Source: Saccopteryx bilineata (lineage: Eukaryota > Chordata > Mammalia > Chiroptera > Emballonuridae). From it: 64,000 nucleotides of DNA. Position numbers and translations under genes: made by a program. Shown piece after piece: positions 1-11,170 of the stretch; position 1 is the first letter of the stretch, and every line of letters starts with the position of its first letter. Under the pieces are notes generated by a model, which was not told where the DNA came from, did not search any database, and saw only the letters and a list, made by a program, of their open reading frames with translations. Location: positions 229,294,779-229,358,778 of the forward strand of contig NC_089494.1 of the NCBI RefSeq assembly GCF_036850765.1, written 5' to 3'.

Positions 1-560
1 ATAAAAGGGCCAGTTCACCAAGCATACACAGTAATCCTAAATGTGTATGCAACAGAGGCACCAAATACGTAAAGCAAAACTGATTAACTAAAAGAATAAA
101 TAGACAAATTTATAATTATAGCTAGTGACTTTAATGCCCTCTTTCAAAAATAGACAGAACAGAATAAAATCAGCAAAGAGAGAGAACTCAACACGATCAT
201 TTATCATGATCTAATTGAGATTTATACAACCCTTCACCCAACAATAGCAGAATGTCTATACTTTTCAAATGTCCACAGAATATGTACCAAGATAGACCAC
301 ATTCTAGCCCATAAAACAAACCTAAATAAATTTAAAGACTTAAAATAATAGAATATGTTCTCTGATCCCACAGGAATCAACTAAATGTCAATTAAAAAAA
401 GAAAAGCTAACAGGAAAATCTCCAAACATTTAGAAACAACACATTTCTAAAATAATCCAGGGATCAAAAGAGAAGTCTCAAGCGAATTTTAAAAATATAT
501 ATATTGATCCCAACAAAAATGAAAATAAAATGTATCAAAAAATTTTCAGGACAGTTTCAG
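1..560 (+). mobile_element. Old L1 (LINE-1) ORF2 fragment, decayed
   Basis: This A-rich stretch matches the plus strand of an old mammalian L1 ORF2 as I remember it, including the passage on filling the hydrophobic target (accaagatagaccacattctagccc..., 287 on) and aatatgttctctgatccc at about 353. Stops occur in all frames, so it is a fossil. The same element resumes at about 1283, where sequence expected directly downstream of this block (atacagttaagcagtgc) continues. It begins before the window edge. Confidence 0.8.
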
Positions 561-1280
561 TTATGCAAGATGAATAAGTTCTGGATATTTATCTAATGGG
601 CAGCTGTAGGAAAATGGCTGGGAGATTAAACTGCACCCTCGACAGAAGTCTTTGGTGTGGACTTCGGAGTGCCAAGTCCTGCAAGTCCTGTGGGGCAGAA
701 CTCACTCCAGCAAGCACTGCTATTGTATGATTGTTCACAGGAAGCAGCTGATCCCTATGGCCATTTTCCTACAGGCCTGGGGCATTGGTTGGTCATATTT
801 CTCTGCACCTGAATCCAATGGAGACCAATTTGGCCCATGCTCTGCTAATTTGCTTGATGAGCTAAGAAACCAATAAATACAATGAGGCTGCAGAGATCTG
901 GGCTCTCAGTCCTAGAGGCTGGGAGTCCCCTGTACCCATTTTTTCTGTATGTTATGTCTTGTGTGTTTTTTCTTCAGTCTTGCAGTGCCTTCCTTTCGTG
1001 CACACCCACTGCTGAGCTGGTTGAGGCACGCAGGAATGTGACTGTGGTTGACAGTACTACTGTATTGTATATATGAAATGTGTTAAGAGGGTAGATCTTA
1101 CCTGTTTTCACTACACACACACAAAAAAAAGAATAAAGGAAAAAATGGTAATGATGTGAGTTGATATAGATGTGCCAAGTAGCTTAATGTGGTGATTATG
1201 TATTTCAAAACATCAAGTTGTACATCTTAGATAAATACAATCATTATTTGTCGATTATATCTCAAAAAAAAAAAAAAACC
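561..1280 (+). mobile_element. Younger L1 3' end nested in the old L1, itself split by an LTR
   Basis: Positions 561-598 (tgaataagttctgga) and 1053-1280 (acatcaagttgtacatctta, then a run of A at 1264-1278) resemble the 3' UTR of an L1M-type element. The poly-A tail marks the 3' end. The interrupted older L1 continues at about 1283. Similar words on both sides (aggacagtt at about 548 and aggatacagtt at about 1297) may be the remains of its target-site duplication. The LTR at about 599-1052 splits this piece. Confidence 0.65.
599..1052 (+). mobile_element. Probable solo LTR inserted in an L1 3' UTR
   Basis: A GC-richer block interrupts an L1 3' UTR whose two halves read naturally into one another once it is removed. 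It starts near TG and ends near CA (gttgaca). At 873 it contains an AATAAA polyadenylation signal followed by a GC-rich U5-like tail, the usual layout of a plus-strand LTR. No coding part is present, so it would be a solo LTR. Exact ends and family are uncertain, and I could not confirm a target-site duplication. Two short open frames inside it look incidental. Confidence 0.5.
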
Positions 1281-1282
1281 AA

Positions 1283-3390
1283 CTGGAGAAAACCTGTAGG
1301 ATACAGTTAAGCAGTGCTCAGAGGGAAATTTGTAGCACTAAATGCATATGTTAGGAAAGAAGAAAAGTGTTAAGTAAATAATATAAGCTACCATTTCAAT
1401 GTCCTAAAAAAGGAGATCAAACTAAACCCAAAGTAAGTAGAAGGAAGGAAATAAAAATAAGGGTGGAAATCAATGGAATTGAAAAACAATAGAGAAAATC
1501 AGTGAGAAGGAGCTGAATCTTAGAAAATATCAATAAAGTGACAAATCTTTAGCGAGACTGACACAGAAAAAGACAGAAGAACAACATCAGAAGTGAAACA
1601 GAGACAACCACATACTCTGCAGGCACCAGACAGATGAAAGGGAACACTCTGAAGATCTCTACACATATAAATTTGATGTTCATGGATAAATTTGACATCT
1701 TGTTGACATCAAGCTGATAAACTTAGATAAAACAGGTCAATTTCTTTAAAAACACAAACCACTATAACTCATCCAAATATAAAAATAGATCATTTGAATA
1801 GCTCTATAACTATTAAAGAAATGTCATTTGTAATTTTTAAATTCCCCCCAAAGAAATCTCCAGGCACAAATGGTTTCACTGCAGGAGTCTACCAACCATT
1901 TAAAGAAAAATGAACACCAATTCTGTATAATCTCCTCCAACAAATAGAAGAGGAAGAACTACTTTCTAATTCATTTTATGAAGCTAGTATTACCCTGATA
2001 ACGAAAGCAAACAGATACAGTACATTTAAAAAAACAACTACGGACCAATATTTCTTATTAATATAATATATAGATCCAAATAATTCTTAACAAAATATTA
2101 GGAAATAAAATTCATATAACATAGAATATGGACAATTAAATTAGAAATATAATGCCATCTTTAATTAGAGAGGGAGAAATAGATGTAAATCAAATAAAAC
2201 ATGTACAGGGCTTGTATGCTGAAAATCTAAGATGATCTAAATAAATGGAGAGTGTACCGTGTTCATAGATTATAAGACTTAAATATGTCAATTCTCCCCA
2301 ATTAATGTACAGGTTTAATATAATTCCTATCAAAATGTCAGCAAGATTCTTTTCTAGATATAGCAACATTGTTCTAAAACTTATATGGAAAGACAAAAAA
2401 AAACCACAAAACCCCAAACACCCTACAATAGCTAAAACCATTTTTGAAAAATAAGAACTAAGTGGGAGCAATCAGTTTATTTCATGACTTGTCTAAGCTA
2501 TAGTTATTAAGACTGTGTGGTATTGTTAGAACAGATCAGTGGGGCAGAAGAGAGAGCCCAGAAACAGAGCTCCCCCCCAAAAAAATGTCCATCTGGTGTT
2601 ATCACAAAGGTATGAAAGTATTCAAATGAAGGAAAGATGGTCTTCTCACCAAATGATCCTAAAACGATTGAATATCCATAGGCAAAAAGAAGTGAACCCA
2701 GACCTAAGTTATTTAGTGCTGGTAGGAATGTGAAATGGAACAACCACTCTGGAAAACCGTTTGACAGTTTCTTAAAAAACTGAATACATACAACAAACTA
2801 CCATTCAACCGGGCAATTACACTCTTGGCAATTTACCCCAGAGAAATGAATACTTATGTTTACACGGACACCTGTACATGAATAGTTACAGCAGCTTCAT
2901 TTGTACTAGCCCAAACTGGAAAGAGCACTCATGTCCTTCAATGATTAAGCTGTGACACATCCCAACTGACTACTGCTCATCAATAAAAAAGGAAGGAACT
3001 GCTGGTACATATGACAGCCTGGGTCAGTCTCTGGAGAATTATGCCGAGTGAAAAAAAAATCAAACCTTAAAGGTTACATATTATATAATTTCATTTAGAA
3101 AATATTTTCAAAATGACAAAATTAGAGAAATGGACAAGAGATTAGTGGCTGTCAGGGGTTAAAGAAAGAAGTGGGTGTGGTTTTAAAAGGGCAACACGAG
3201 AGGTTTTGTGGTGGTGGGAATGGTCTGTATTTTGACTCTGTCCATATCCGTACTGTGGTTGTGATAGTGTACCACAGTTCTGTAAGATGTCATCACTGTA
3301 AGAAATGAGATAGCAGGTACAGTATATTGGATCCCTTCTGTATTATTTCTTATAAGTGCATTTAAATCTAAAATTATCTCAAAATAATTG
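1283..3390 (+). mobile_element. Old L1: ORF2 C-terminal half and 3' UTR, decayed
   Basis: This continues the element begun at position 1. From 1300 it reads like ORF2 (reverse transcriptase part), including the stretch around gaaatctccaggcacaaatgg at 1853. At 2740-3060 it matches the end of ORF2 (caaccactctggaaaaccgt; ccaaactggaaagag). At 3060-3390 it matches the 3' UTR (ttacatattatataatttcat; agattagtggctgtcaggggtt). Frameshifts and stops are everywhere. Short open frames within it are relics. Confidence 0.8.
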
Positions 3391-3394
3391 GCTG

Positions 3395-3610
3395 AATTTT
3401 TAAAATCCAGTCGTGACAGGTTTAAAAAATATGAATCAGGAAAGATTTACTGACCACTTACTATGGTTAGGGATCATTTTAGGAGGTAAGGCTACATCAG
3501 GAATTATAGAGGCAAAGTTCCCGCCTCATGGGGCTTATAGTTTAGTGTGGGAGAGAGAATTAACAAACAAATACATTCATAGTGTTCAGTGTTGGTAAGC
3601 ACTATTACTG
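3395..3610 (+). repeat. Ancient interspersed repeat fragment (unnamed)
   Basis: The order tttactgaccacttactatgg, then cccgcctcatggggcttatagt, then a purine-rich stretch is a very common old mammalian repeat pattern. Related pieces occur in this window near 14860-15000, 17530-17660 and 35338-35440. I cannot name the family with confidence. The 61-codon open frame over it is not a gene. Confidence 0.45.
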
Positions 3611-4271
3611 ACAATAAAACAATTTAAGGGAGAGTGATTGAGGGAAAGCGTAGGAGGTAAGGGGACCCCCAGAGGGCTCCCAGGGGAAGATGGCCCCTGT
3701 GCAGAGATTTAAGCCAGCTGGTTTGGGACATGTTGCACTGAGAAGCCACTTGGGTACTATGTCCAGGTAGAGATGTCCAGAAGGTGGAATAAAGATAACG
3801 GACTCTGCAATCATATTCGTCAGTGTGACAGTCCTGTCATCGCTCATTGACAATGAAGCAGAGTCTAAGTAGGAGACACCCTTTTAAGTGTATGTCCCCC
3901 GGGAGGAGACACACGCCAACTCCTAAAGTCAGATCAGTGTATCACATGCCGAGCTGAAGTCTGGTAAGCACAGCTCCTGAGAGGGAAGTTTGGGGACAGA
4001 GGAGTTGGGTAGGTGCCTGGACACTGGAGGTCCGACTAACTCCCCTGGGGCTGCCTGTGAAGGGGCGGAGGAGCCTCCACGCAGCTCTGCCAGCCCCTAC
4101 CCCCATTGTGCACCAACTGTCTGAAGGGCATCATCTGGGAGAGTCTCACCATCTTACTAGGCATTCTTGTTTTCATGTTACAGATGAGAAAAACCAAGGG
4201 TGGGGAGACTGAGGGACGGGATCTGAGAGCAGCACTGTCTAGCTTTATTGCCTCAGCGTGACTACTATTTG
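3611..4271. other. No gene seen; possible MIR/L2 remnant at 4120-4230
   Basis: Mixed unique-looking sequence. Around 4160-4215 the words gttttcatgttacagatgag and ggggagactgaggga resemble the antisense tail of an MIR or L2. Open frames on both strands are short and overlapping, with no recognisable domain. Confidence 0.35.
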
Positions 4272-4636
4272 AGGTGTGTACTGGGCTGAACAGTGGTCCC
4301 CCAAACATTCAAGTCCACCCAGAACCTCAGAGTGTGACCATATTTGGCAACAGGGTTTCTGCAGATATGATTAATTATGTTAAAATGAGGTCATCCTGGA
4401 TTAGAGTAGACCCTGAATCCGATGACAGGAGGTGTTATAAGAGAAAAGAGGGAGATTCAGACATGCCACCAGGGAGAGGAGAGGAAGGGCTCTTCCCCAG
4501 GGACGTCAGAGGGAATGCAGCCTGCCGACACCTTGCTTGGGACTGCAGCCTGCAGAACCGTGAGAGGATACGTTTCTACGGTTGTAAGCACTCCACTGGT
4601 GGTGGTTTGTTATGGCCCCTCTAGGAAAGGAACATC
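4272..4636 (+). mobile_element. MLT1-type MaLR LTR (ERVL-MaLR), solo
   Basis: In order, I see gtcccccaaacattcaagtcc, gtgaccatatttggcaacagggt, gcagatatgattaattatgtta, gaggtcatcctggatta and gcctgccgacaccttgcttgg. This is the characteristic order of the plus-strand MLT1 LTR, an ancient nonautonomous retrotransposon shared by placental mammals. The 116- and 74-codon open frames over it are chance products of the LTR. Confidence 0.8.
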
Positions 4637-6080
4637 GATCCCCTGAAATGAACACAAGCCCATGTGCTCTATACTGTTGCTGCCAGAACCTTTAATTACA
4701 TCATGTACAGCCCAGGACCCCAGACACACACTTACTTACCAAGCAGAACCCTCCCACCACAATCCTGTCCTCTCTGTTCCCCCTCACATGCTTCCTGCAG
4801 GTCCAGAGGGTTTTTGTTTTGTTTTGTTTTGTTTTTGTATCAGTGTTCACATTTCTACACACCTCCAGGATTCATGGGCCACTGATTAGTCTGAACTGCA
4901 ATGCCTCCCCGCCCACCCTCTTTCCTGAAGCCCACTTTTCTTTTCAGCTGATCAGGTGAGTCGTACCGGAGAGGCCCAGTTCTAGGTTCCACCAGTTCCA
5001 GACATCCGGGTACTCCTGACCTGTCAGACCTACGTTTCCAATCCACTGTGTGAATATAGTTTGTAGGATTTTATTCAAAGGGATCCATCATCTTATCTAT
5101 GGGATGTTTCCTAAATAAAATTCGTATTATCACGTTTGTGGACATCACCACTGAAAGCTTTATTTCTTTAAAAATTCCACTGGGCGGCCTTCTTCCACAG
5201 AGCTCCAAAAAAATGGCAGTCTGGCTATTGTCCTTAGTAAACCTTGTTCCAGCAAGTTCTGCATCCACTTAACTTTATGAATTAGGGTTCTGTGGTTTGG
5301 ATTCCATCCCTGCTCCCCCACCACCCTCCTCCCAATTTAAACCCTTCTAACCCAGGGTTTCAGACACGTTGGGGGCTGGGGAAGCTGAATGCGGCATCTC
5401 ATGATTCTTTGTCTCTTGCTGCCCCCTGCTGGGAAAATCATTGCTTTTCTTTTCTTTTTTAACTAAGGAAATGAAAGGACAGGTTCCTAGGGGTGGATGG
5501 GTCAGGGAGAAGCAGTGTCTTAGAGAGAAAGAGGGTCAGATAATTTCCATTATTTGAAGTTCTCACTTTATTAAAAAAAAATGGAGAAATGGAAATGGTG
5601 ATATTGAAAGCGTATTTATATTTAGCTGACTGGTATTTTTAAACACACATAAATATAGTGTACTACAATTGTGTTTCTGCAAAATAATTCAATTTGTGAA
5701 AGTACCAATCCAAAGTACATTGCTGGTGGTTTGGCCTGGTCAGTCTTCCCAGCAACTCCCCCCGTCCCCCGCCAGAGGAAAGGCTGTGAGCCGTTCCTCT
5801 CGGAGGAAGCCATCTTTGTTAGAAAGGTTCTCTTGGGGCAGGAAGACTTCTGAAGTGCCCCTGTTGAGAGCTTCTCTGGGCTGACTGGTTACCCCCGGGC
5901 ACTGCTCCGGGCCAGAGGGTCATCGGAAGAGTCTGGAGCCAAGCCCTGACCCTAGAACTTGACTGCAAGAGCAGAAGGAAGGCCCCTGAGACGACATCCC
6001 CAGTGCAGGTGCCCCACATGACAAAGTCAGGCTACCTCTGCTTCTTGCAGCAGAGGGACAAGAGTTTCTATTTGAGACCA
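4637..6080. other. No gene seen; (TTTTG)n tract at 4809-4836
   Basis: Unassigned sequence with a short GTTTT repeat at 4809-4836 and poly-A/poly-T patches near 5572-5581. I recognise no exon, splice-bounded frame or named repeat. Overlapping open frames of 60-75 codons occur on both strands, which suggests chance. Confidence 0.4.
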
Positions 6081-6690
6081 CGAACTTCAGGCCTCTTGGG
6101 AAAATACAGTTTCCAACATGCAGGGGCTGGTTCACTGTGTGCATATATTAAGAATCATGCCCTTACCAGTGACATGATGAAACCTTCATTCTTGCTTGAG
6201 AGAAAGAATTCAATCAAGAGACAAAGCATAGCAAGCGAAGCTAGGGTTTACTGGCTGTGCAGGAACACAGGCAGGGAGGCCTGAGTGAGGCCTGAGCGGG
6301 CAACTCACTGGCGAGAATGCGTACCTCGCTCCATCAGTTACAGAATTTAAGTATTTATGGGCTTTACTTCCTGGACTTTTCCATTCCCTTATTTTTTTCC
6401 TATTTTTTTTTTCCTTTCCAGCTTCTGCCTCTTGTTTATCTGTCTTCATTGTATTACAATGTGGCTAATACTGTAACAGGGCACTGGAGACCCCCAGTGT
6501 GGGTGTGGTGAGGCCTGTTTCCCTGCAGATGTGCACGAATGCATAGGGGCAAGTCATCCCTCCCCTCTTTGCCTGTCCCGGCTCATGTCTAACTAGCCAC
6601 CTACCTTAACTGTGCTGCTTCTGGGTCTGCTCCACTCTGGTTCCCCTCTACCATCTTCTCTCTCAGTAGGCACCCCAACATAATCCGGAT
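6081..6690 (-). mobile_element. Possible antisense LTR or retroviral remnant (low confidence)
   Basis: Around 6170-6260 the complementary strand carries a purine/pyrimidine pattern (tcaagcaagaatgaagg; attgaattctttctctc) that reminds me of the R/U5 part of endogenous-retrovirus LTRs. A pyrimidine-rich tract lies at 6390-6430. No clear TG...CA ends, target-site duplication or coding remnant could be fixed. Confidence 0.25.
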
Positions 6691-7740
6691 AGAATATTAT
6701 TTGTTTCCTGTTTTACAGTGTCTCAGTTAAAACGGGCTCTGTCATTTCAATTAGTTGATCCAAGATGCTGGGACAGTGAATCAGAATCAGATTCAAGCTT
6801 CTTTGAAGGCATTAATGATAATGACAGTGCATTTTGTTCTGCCCACCCGAGTTTGTAGATTAAAATTCAAGCCCACATACCTGCTTGCCCAGACATCTCT
6901 TGTATTCCACCAGGTACCGCTATAATCAGTCATCTCTAACGTGGAACCTTCCCCCAGATCTGTTGCTGTCTCATAACCCAACTTCGCCTCCTCCCCTACA
7001 CTGCCAGTGTGAGTAATTGAGAGTAAGACTTTAGAGATGTTTGTTGTGATTTTACATTGCCAAAACACCTACCTGAAAGATCAATGGACTTGTCTTCAGA
7101 ATGGAGTAGAGGGCAACTCGGTATGAATTGGGGGGAAAATGCAATCCTTCACCACAGACGTTTTGCGGAGCATCGGAGTGGTGACCTCCCCCTGAAGGGA
7201 GGCCACCAGGGTCCCCCTGTGTGTGGAGACTCATTCTTACTCCATTCCTTCCCCCGTTAGAATGTGAGTCTAGGGCGAGCCCCGCTCCTGCTGCCTTGCT
7301 TCTCACAGAACCCAAAGCTCCAGTGGTGATTGGCACATAGGAAAACACTCAATACATATATGTTAATGGTCTCAGTGCAACTACCTGAACCAAATACACT
7401 ATTTTTTTTAATGCCACAAAACAATCTAAAATGCAAATCTCATGAAGACCCTTCCCTTTTTAAGACCCGTCAATGAGTTGTCAGGGTTAAATCAAGAGCC
7501 CTGAAGGAAACCGTGAGTGCCTGGACCTGCACTCCAGCCACGTTGGACTCTTCCGGCTCAGACGCTAAAGGGCCATGCTTTCTAGCCTCCAGGCATTCGT
7601 CCAGGCTGTTCCCTCGTGTGTGATTCTCCTCACGCTCCTTGGCCAGCAGCAACTCCTCTGGTCTCAGCTCAGCTCTAATTCCCACTAAGAAGCCCCCAGA
7701 ATGACACCAGTCATATCTTACTGCCACTATCACCCTGAGC
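6691..7740. other. No gene seen
   Basis: Unassigned sequence. The open frames of 67-98 codons here overlap each other on opposite strands and show no domain or repeat I know. Confidence 0.4.
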
Positions 7741-7744
7741 GCCC

Positions 7745-7860
7745 ACCTGAAGACGGGTCTATGCCTACCTTATTCACCATTACATCTACCACAAACTAAG
7801 TAAGACATTACTTGTCACATAATTGGTAGGCAATAAATGTGATGGTGTCTTTGTAACAGG
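7745..7860 (+). repeat. L2 3'-end fragment
   Basis: The tail ...cattacttgtcacataattggtaggcaataaatgt resembles the 3' end of the ancient L2 LINE on the plus strand. Confidence 0.45.
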
Positions 7861-7939
7861 GTGGGTGGGACTCTAAAGATTTTAATCATGGAAAGGAAGG
7901 TAGTCACCTCTTACTCTTTGGCTTGTCAATGCGGCAAAC

Positions 7940-8080
7940 TCAGGTTCAAACCCAGACATCTGCGAGCTGGGTGATTTTGTTTGTGCAACCTCTCTGTGCC
8001 TCAGTTTCCGTCTGTAACATGGGGCTCATGACTTCACCTGGGTAAATGAGGTAGAGCTCTTATCCCAGGCCCTGACAATT
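7940..8080 (+). repeat. MIR SINE fragment
   Basis: The words gttcaaacccagac, gcaacctctctgtgcctcag and tttccgtctgtaacatgggg appear in the order of the MIR core and tail on the plus strand. Confidence 0.65.
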
Positions 8081-8479
8081 CATGCTTAATTTGCATTAAT
8101 TGTTTAATTAATATCGGTTAGATTATTAATCATTACTTCGGAGACCCTGGGCTTGCTGCTTTCTTCATTTCTAAGCTGCTGCCACCTCCTCTAAGGGCTC
8201 CTGCTGCACAAGACATGGTGTGTATGGTACATAAACATCCCCCCTCTTTTCCCGGCTAAGTCTTTAACGGGCCTTCATGGAAGAGAATTAGCTGCTAAAC
8301 ACTATGTTATCTCAAAAACAGCAAGTATGAGCGTACTCTGTGGATAACAGATATCATATTCGAGCTGACCCACCTCTCCTCTTTCAGGCTCTCTCAAAGG
8401 CTCTCTCTTCAGGGCTGGACAAAACAACGAGTTTGATGTAGAAACCCTTCGATTTCCACTTCGAGCTTGCCAGGCTCGA

Positions 8480-8904
8480 GTTCCCCAGATGAGTGTAATG
8501 TGCAGCCAAGTTTCATAACCACCATGTCAACATAAGAAACGTCTAAACCTGTAGAGAATTTTTGTGAATTTATTTGAGCCAAACTGACAACAATTGCAGG
8601 GAAGAAAATCTTAATGGATTGAGAAAATGCTCCCGAGAGGGTCCGTTTTGCACCTTATTTGTACATTACAATGAATATACACGCAATCCATTGGTGACAG
8701 GTTCGAGAGGCAAGAGAAAGCAATGCAGGGAACTCTGTGACTGGGTGAAAAGTGAAATGGAGAGACACATACTCCTTTTACATTTGTGGGTACAAAGTAG
8801 CAGTTAACAATTAACACAGTAACGGTAACAAGGACGGGGTTTGTGGTCTCTGCTCTGGTACAGTTAAGGGTCCAGAAAAAAAAAAATTATCCTGACATTC
8901 CAAA
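8480..8904 (+). repeat. Direct duplication, copy 1 (daughter) of a 424-bp segment
   Basis: This segment matches 9989-10412 base for base except for one A/G change (taacacAgtaac here) and one extra A in the poly-A run at 8876-8886. It contains only the last part of a MER5/MER20-type hAT element followed by LTR-like sequence. Copy 2 has the full left context of that hAT element, so copy 1 is the likely daughter. Its left junction abuts a small inverted repeat (tcgagc at 8461-8466, gctcga at 8474-8479). Its right junction repeats the word aaattatcctgac. The identical 77-codon open frames in the two copies are not a gene. Confidence 0.9.
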
Positions 8905-9282
8905 TTATCCTGACTGTGTTTGGAAGCACTTCAGATGCCCACTGCCGTGATGATGACGATGAGAGCAATAATAAAATTCGCAGCCGTAAAGCATTTGTTG
9001 AGAGCACTGTTCCTTACAGGGTCAAAATTGCTATTCTTGTTTCACTGCTGGCTTTGAAGTAAATCTAGTCTTCTAATGCATAGAAAACATCCCCGGGTAA
9101 CTTTCCTCACCCGGGGCTGATGGTTTTGTGCCAAGGACCGCAGTAACTCACACTAGGTCTCTCCTGGTCAGCCACCAGTTTCTTCCTGTCCTCAGATCCA
9201 GGCGCAGTGCTAGGGGCAGGCAATTCACCTCTCATGGAACCGGGTGTGTGCGTGTGTGCATTCGTATGCACATGTGTAGGTA

Positions 9283-9285
<3 letters not shown>
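8905..9285. other. No gene seen
   Basis: Unassigned sequence leading into a dinucleotide repeat. I recognise nothing coding. Confidence 0.4.

Positions 9286-9326
<41 letters not shown>
9286..9326. repeat. (GT)n microsatellite
   Basis: About 20 uninterrupted GT units, preceded from 9244 by imperfect GT/CG/CA alternation. Such purine-pyrimidine alternation is prone to length change and Z-DNA. Confidence 0.95.
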
Positions 9327-9328
<2 letters not shown>

Positions 9329-9689
9329 TTGCTATAGTTCAAGCCTGCGTAAGTATCCCTTTTGCTAACGTCTCCCCTCGTTTTATTTCTTGTTCAACCT
9401 TTCAAAATGAAGTAAATACAGTCCGATTGAACAAACATAATGAAATAGAGATGTAGGCTTTTTTTTTTTTTTAATGGAGTCACTCTAGACTTGAGTGGGA
9501 GGGGCAGAGTTGCTTTGGAATCTGTACTTGCCCTGAGACACACGGCCGTTTCTCCCCACGCAGTAATTTGTATCATGACATATTAATTACAAGAATAAAG
9601 TTTTCTTTAGCAGAGACCTGAAGGAGTAAGTTTTTAAAAGGCCGACATGGCCACTCGAGAGGGACTTCGTCCAGTTACTCTCAAGCTGC

Positions 9690-9872
9690 GGCGTGCGTCA
9701 CAGCCGCCTGGACGGTTTATTAAAACAGATTGCCACTTGCGGGGTGGCGGACCCTCCTTAGAGCTTCTGACTCATAGGTCTGGGGTGGGGCTCAAAAATC
9801 TGCATTTTTTTTTTTTTTACAAGTTCCCAGGTGGTGCCGATTGGGGGAAAACACACTTTGAGAACTGCTTAT
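9690..9872 (+). mobile_element. MER5A-like hAT-Charlie fragment
   Basis: The words tctgactcataggtctggggtgggg, then aaaaatctgcattt, caagttcccaggtggtgccga and acactttgagaactgctt are the right-hand half of a MER5A-type nonautonomous hAT element in plus orientation. A run of 12 T interrupts it. Confidence 0.7.
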
Positions 9873-10033
9873 TAGGTCCCTGGTTCTGAGACTTGTCTAC
9901 ATAAAAATTAATGAGGCCTGGACCCCACCTCCAGTGACTCTGGTTTGAATTGTATGAGGCCTAACCTGGACATTCGGGGGTTTTAAAAGTTCCCCAGATG
10001 AGTGTAATGTGCAGCCAAGTTTCATAACCACCA
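9873..10033 (+). mobile_element. Second MER5/MER20-like hAT element, left context of the duplication
   Basis: Starting at tggttctgagacttgtct, it continues with gaggcctggaccccacct and gttccccagatgagtgtaatgtgcagcc, the order of a MER5/MER20-type element. It ends near ccacc at about 10033. Only its last 45 bp are present in the duplicate at 8480, which polarises that duplication. Confidence 0.6.
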
Positions 10034-10412
10034 TGTCAACATAAGAAACGTCTAAACCTGTAGAGAATTTTTGTGAATTTATTTGAGCCAAACTGACAAC
10101 AATTGCAGGGAAGAAAATCTTAATGGATTGAGAAAATGCTCCCGAGAGGGTCCGTTTTGCACCTTATTTGTACATTACAATGAATATACACGCAATCCAT
10201 TGGTGACAGGTTCGAGAGGCAAGAGAAAGCAATGCAGGGAACTCTGTGACTGGGTGAAAAGTGAAATGGAGAGACACATACTCCTTTTACATTTGTGGGT
10301 ACAAAGTAGCAGTTAACAATTAACACGGTAACGGTAACAAGGACGGGGTTTGTGGTCTCTGCTCTGGTACAGTTAAGGGTCCAGAAAAAAAAAATTATCC
10401 TGACATTCCAAA
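9989..10412 (+). repeat. Direct duplication, copy 2 (parental) of a 424-bp segment
   Basis: Near-identical to 8480-8904 at an offset of 1509 bp. It runs without a break from a MER5-type element (left) into LTR-like sequence (right), so this is the likely source locus. Its right flank continues as aaggtatgctattg, unlike copy 1. Confidence 0.9.
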
Positions 10413-10905
10413 GGTATGCTATTGTAGATGCAAAAAGACCGTAGACAAGCTCAGTTAAGATAAAGATGGTCCTTTGTCAGGGAAGATACCAGCCTAGGAC
10501 ATGACTACCCACCATGACTCACTTTTCGTTAGAAAGTTTCACTCCAGACCATCTTGAGCGATTACTTTCAGTCTCTGAGTTTGTAAGGCTGCCATGCAGA
10601 CCTCCTCTGAGCTTGTCGGGTTTAGTATGTGGCCCCTTTTTCATCCACAACCGATAAGGGGGAAAGACTCACATGTGAAGAACAACGAGGGCTTGGAGCC
10701 CCAGAGTATGTGTGGGGTAGGCTGTCTCCTTCAGGTGACCGTTGTCCTGAACGGCGGTCAACAGGTGGGCAAGCAGTGGGCTTGTGCTCAAAGTCTCAAA
10801 GTGCATAACTTGTTAGTAGCCGCTTTTCCCGGAATTGGTTTTCAGGCTCCAGGAAGGCTGGAAAGAGTTCAGTACTATTCAGCAGGTGTTATCTTTTAGG
10901 GTTGT
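10034..10905 (-). mobile_element. Probable LTR of an endogenous retrovirus, antisense
   Basis: Read on the minus strand, the right part has an AATAAA signal (ctcaaataaattc, about 10075-10088) shortly before an end in ttgaca next to a MER5-type element, the layout expected of an LTR 3' end. Upstream lie a CT-rich region and more LTR-like sequence. The far boundary and family are unknown. There is no coding remnant. Confidence 0.4.
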
Positions 10906-11170
10906 AAGTTCTATGTAAAGAAGCTTGATGCTAACTATGTAGGAAAGGCGTTTAGTAAGAAGATACCTAGCGATTTGAGGTTAAGCTTCCATAAGCAATG
11001 CATAAACCAAGGCTAGAGTGGCTAATGCGGAAGCTGCCTTTGCTGTTTGACCAGACACAGGAAGACCTGCTCAAGCCAAGGCCTCACCAAGAACTTGACA
11101 CTATAAACCTCTGGCACCTCTGGAGGCCAGACACGTTCAGTCTTGCCCTCAACAGTAGAACAGGTTTTCA
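10906..11170. other. No gene seen
   Basis: Unassigned sequence, possibly internal to the antisense retroelement that precedes it. Confidence 0.3.

Noticed and set aside
4274..4624. 116-codon plus-strand open frame
   Set aside because: It coincides with an MLT1 LTR, which is non-coding.
8574..8807. Identical 77-codon frames at 8574 and 10083, suggesting a duplicated gene
   Set aside because: They are identical because the whole 424-bp non-coding segment is duplicated. They lie in LTR-like sequence with a frame on the opposite strand.
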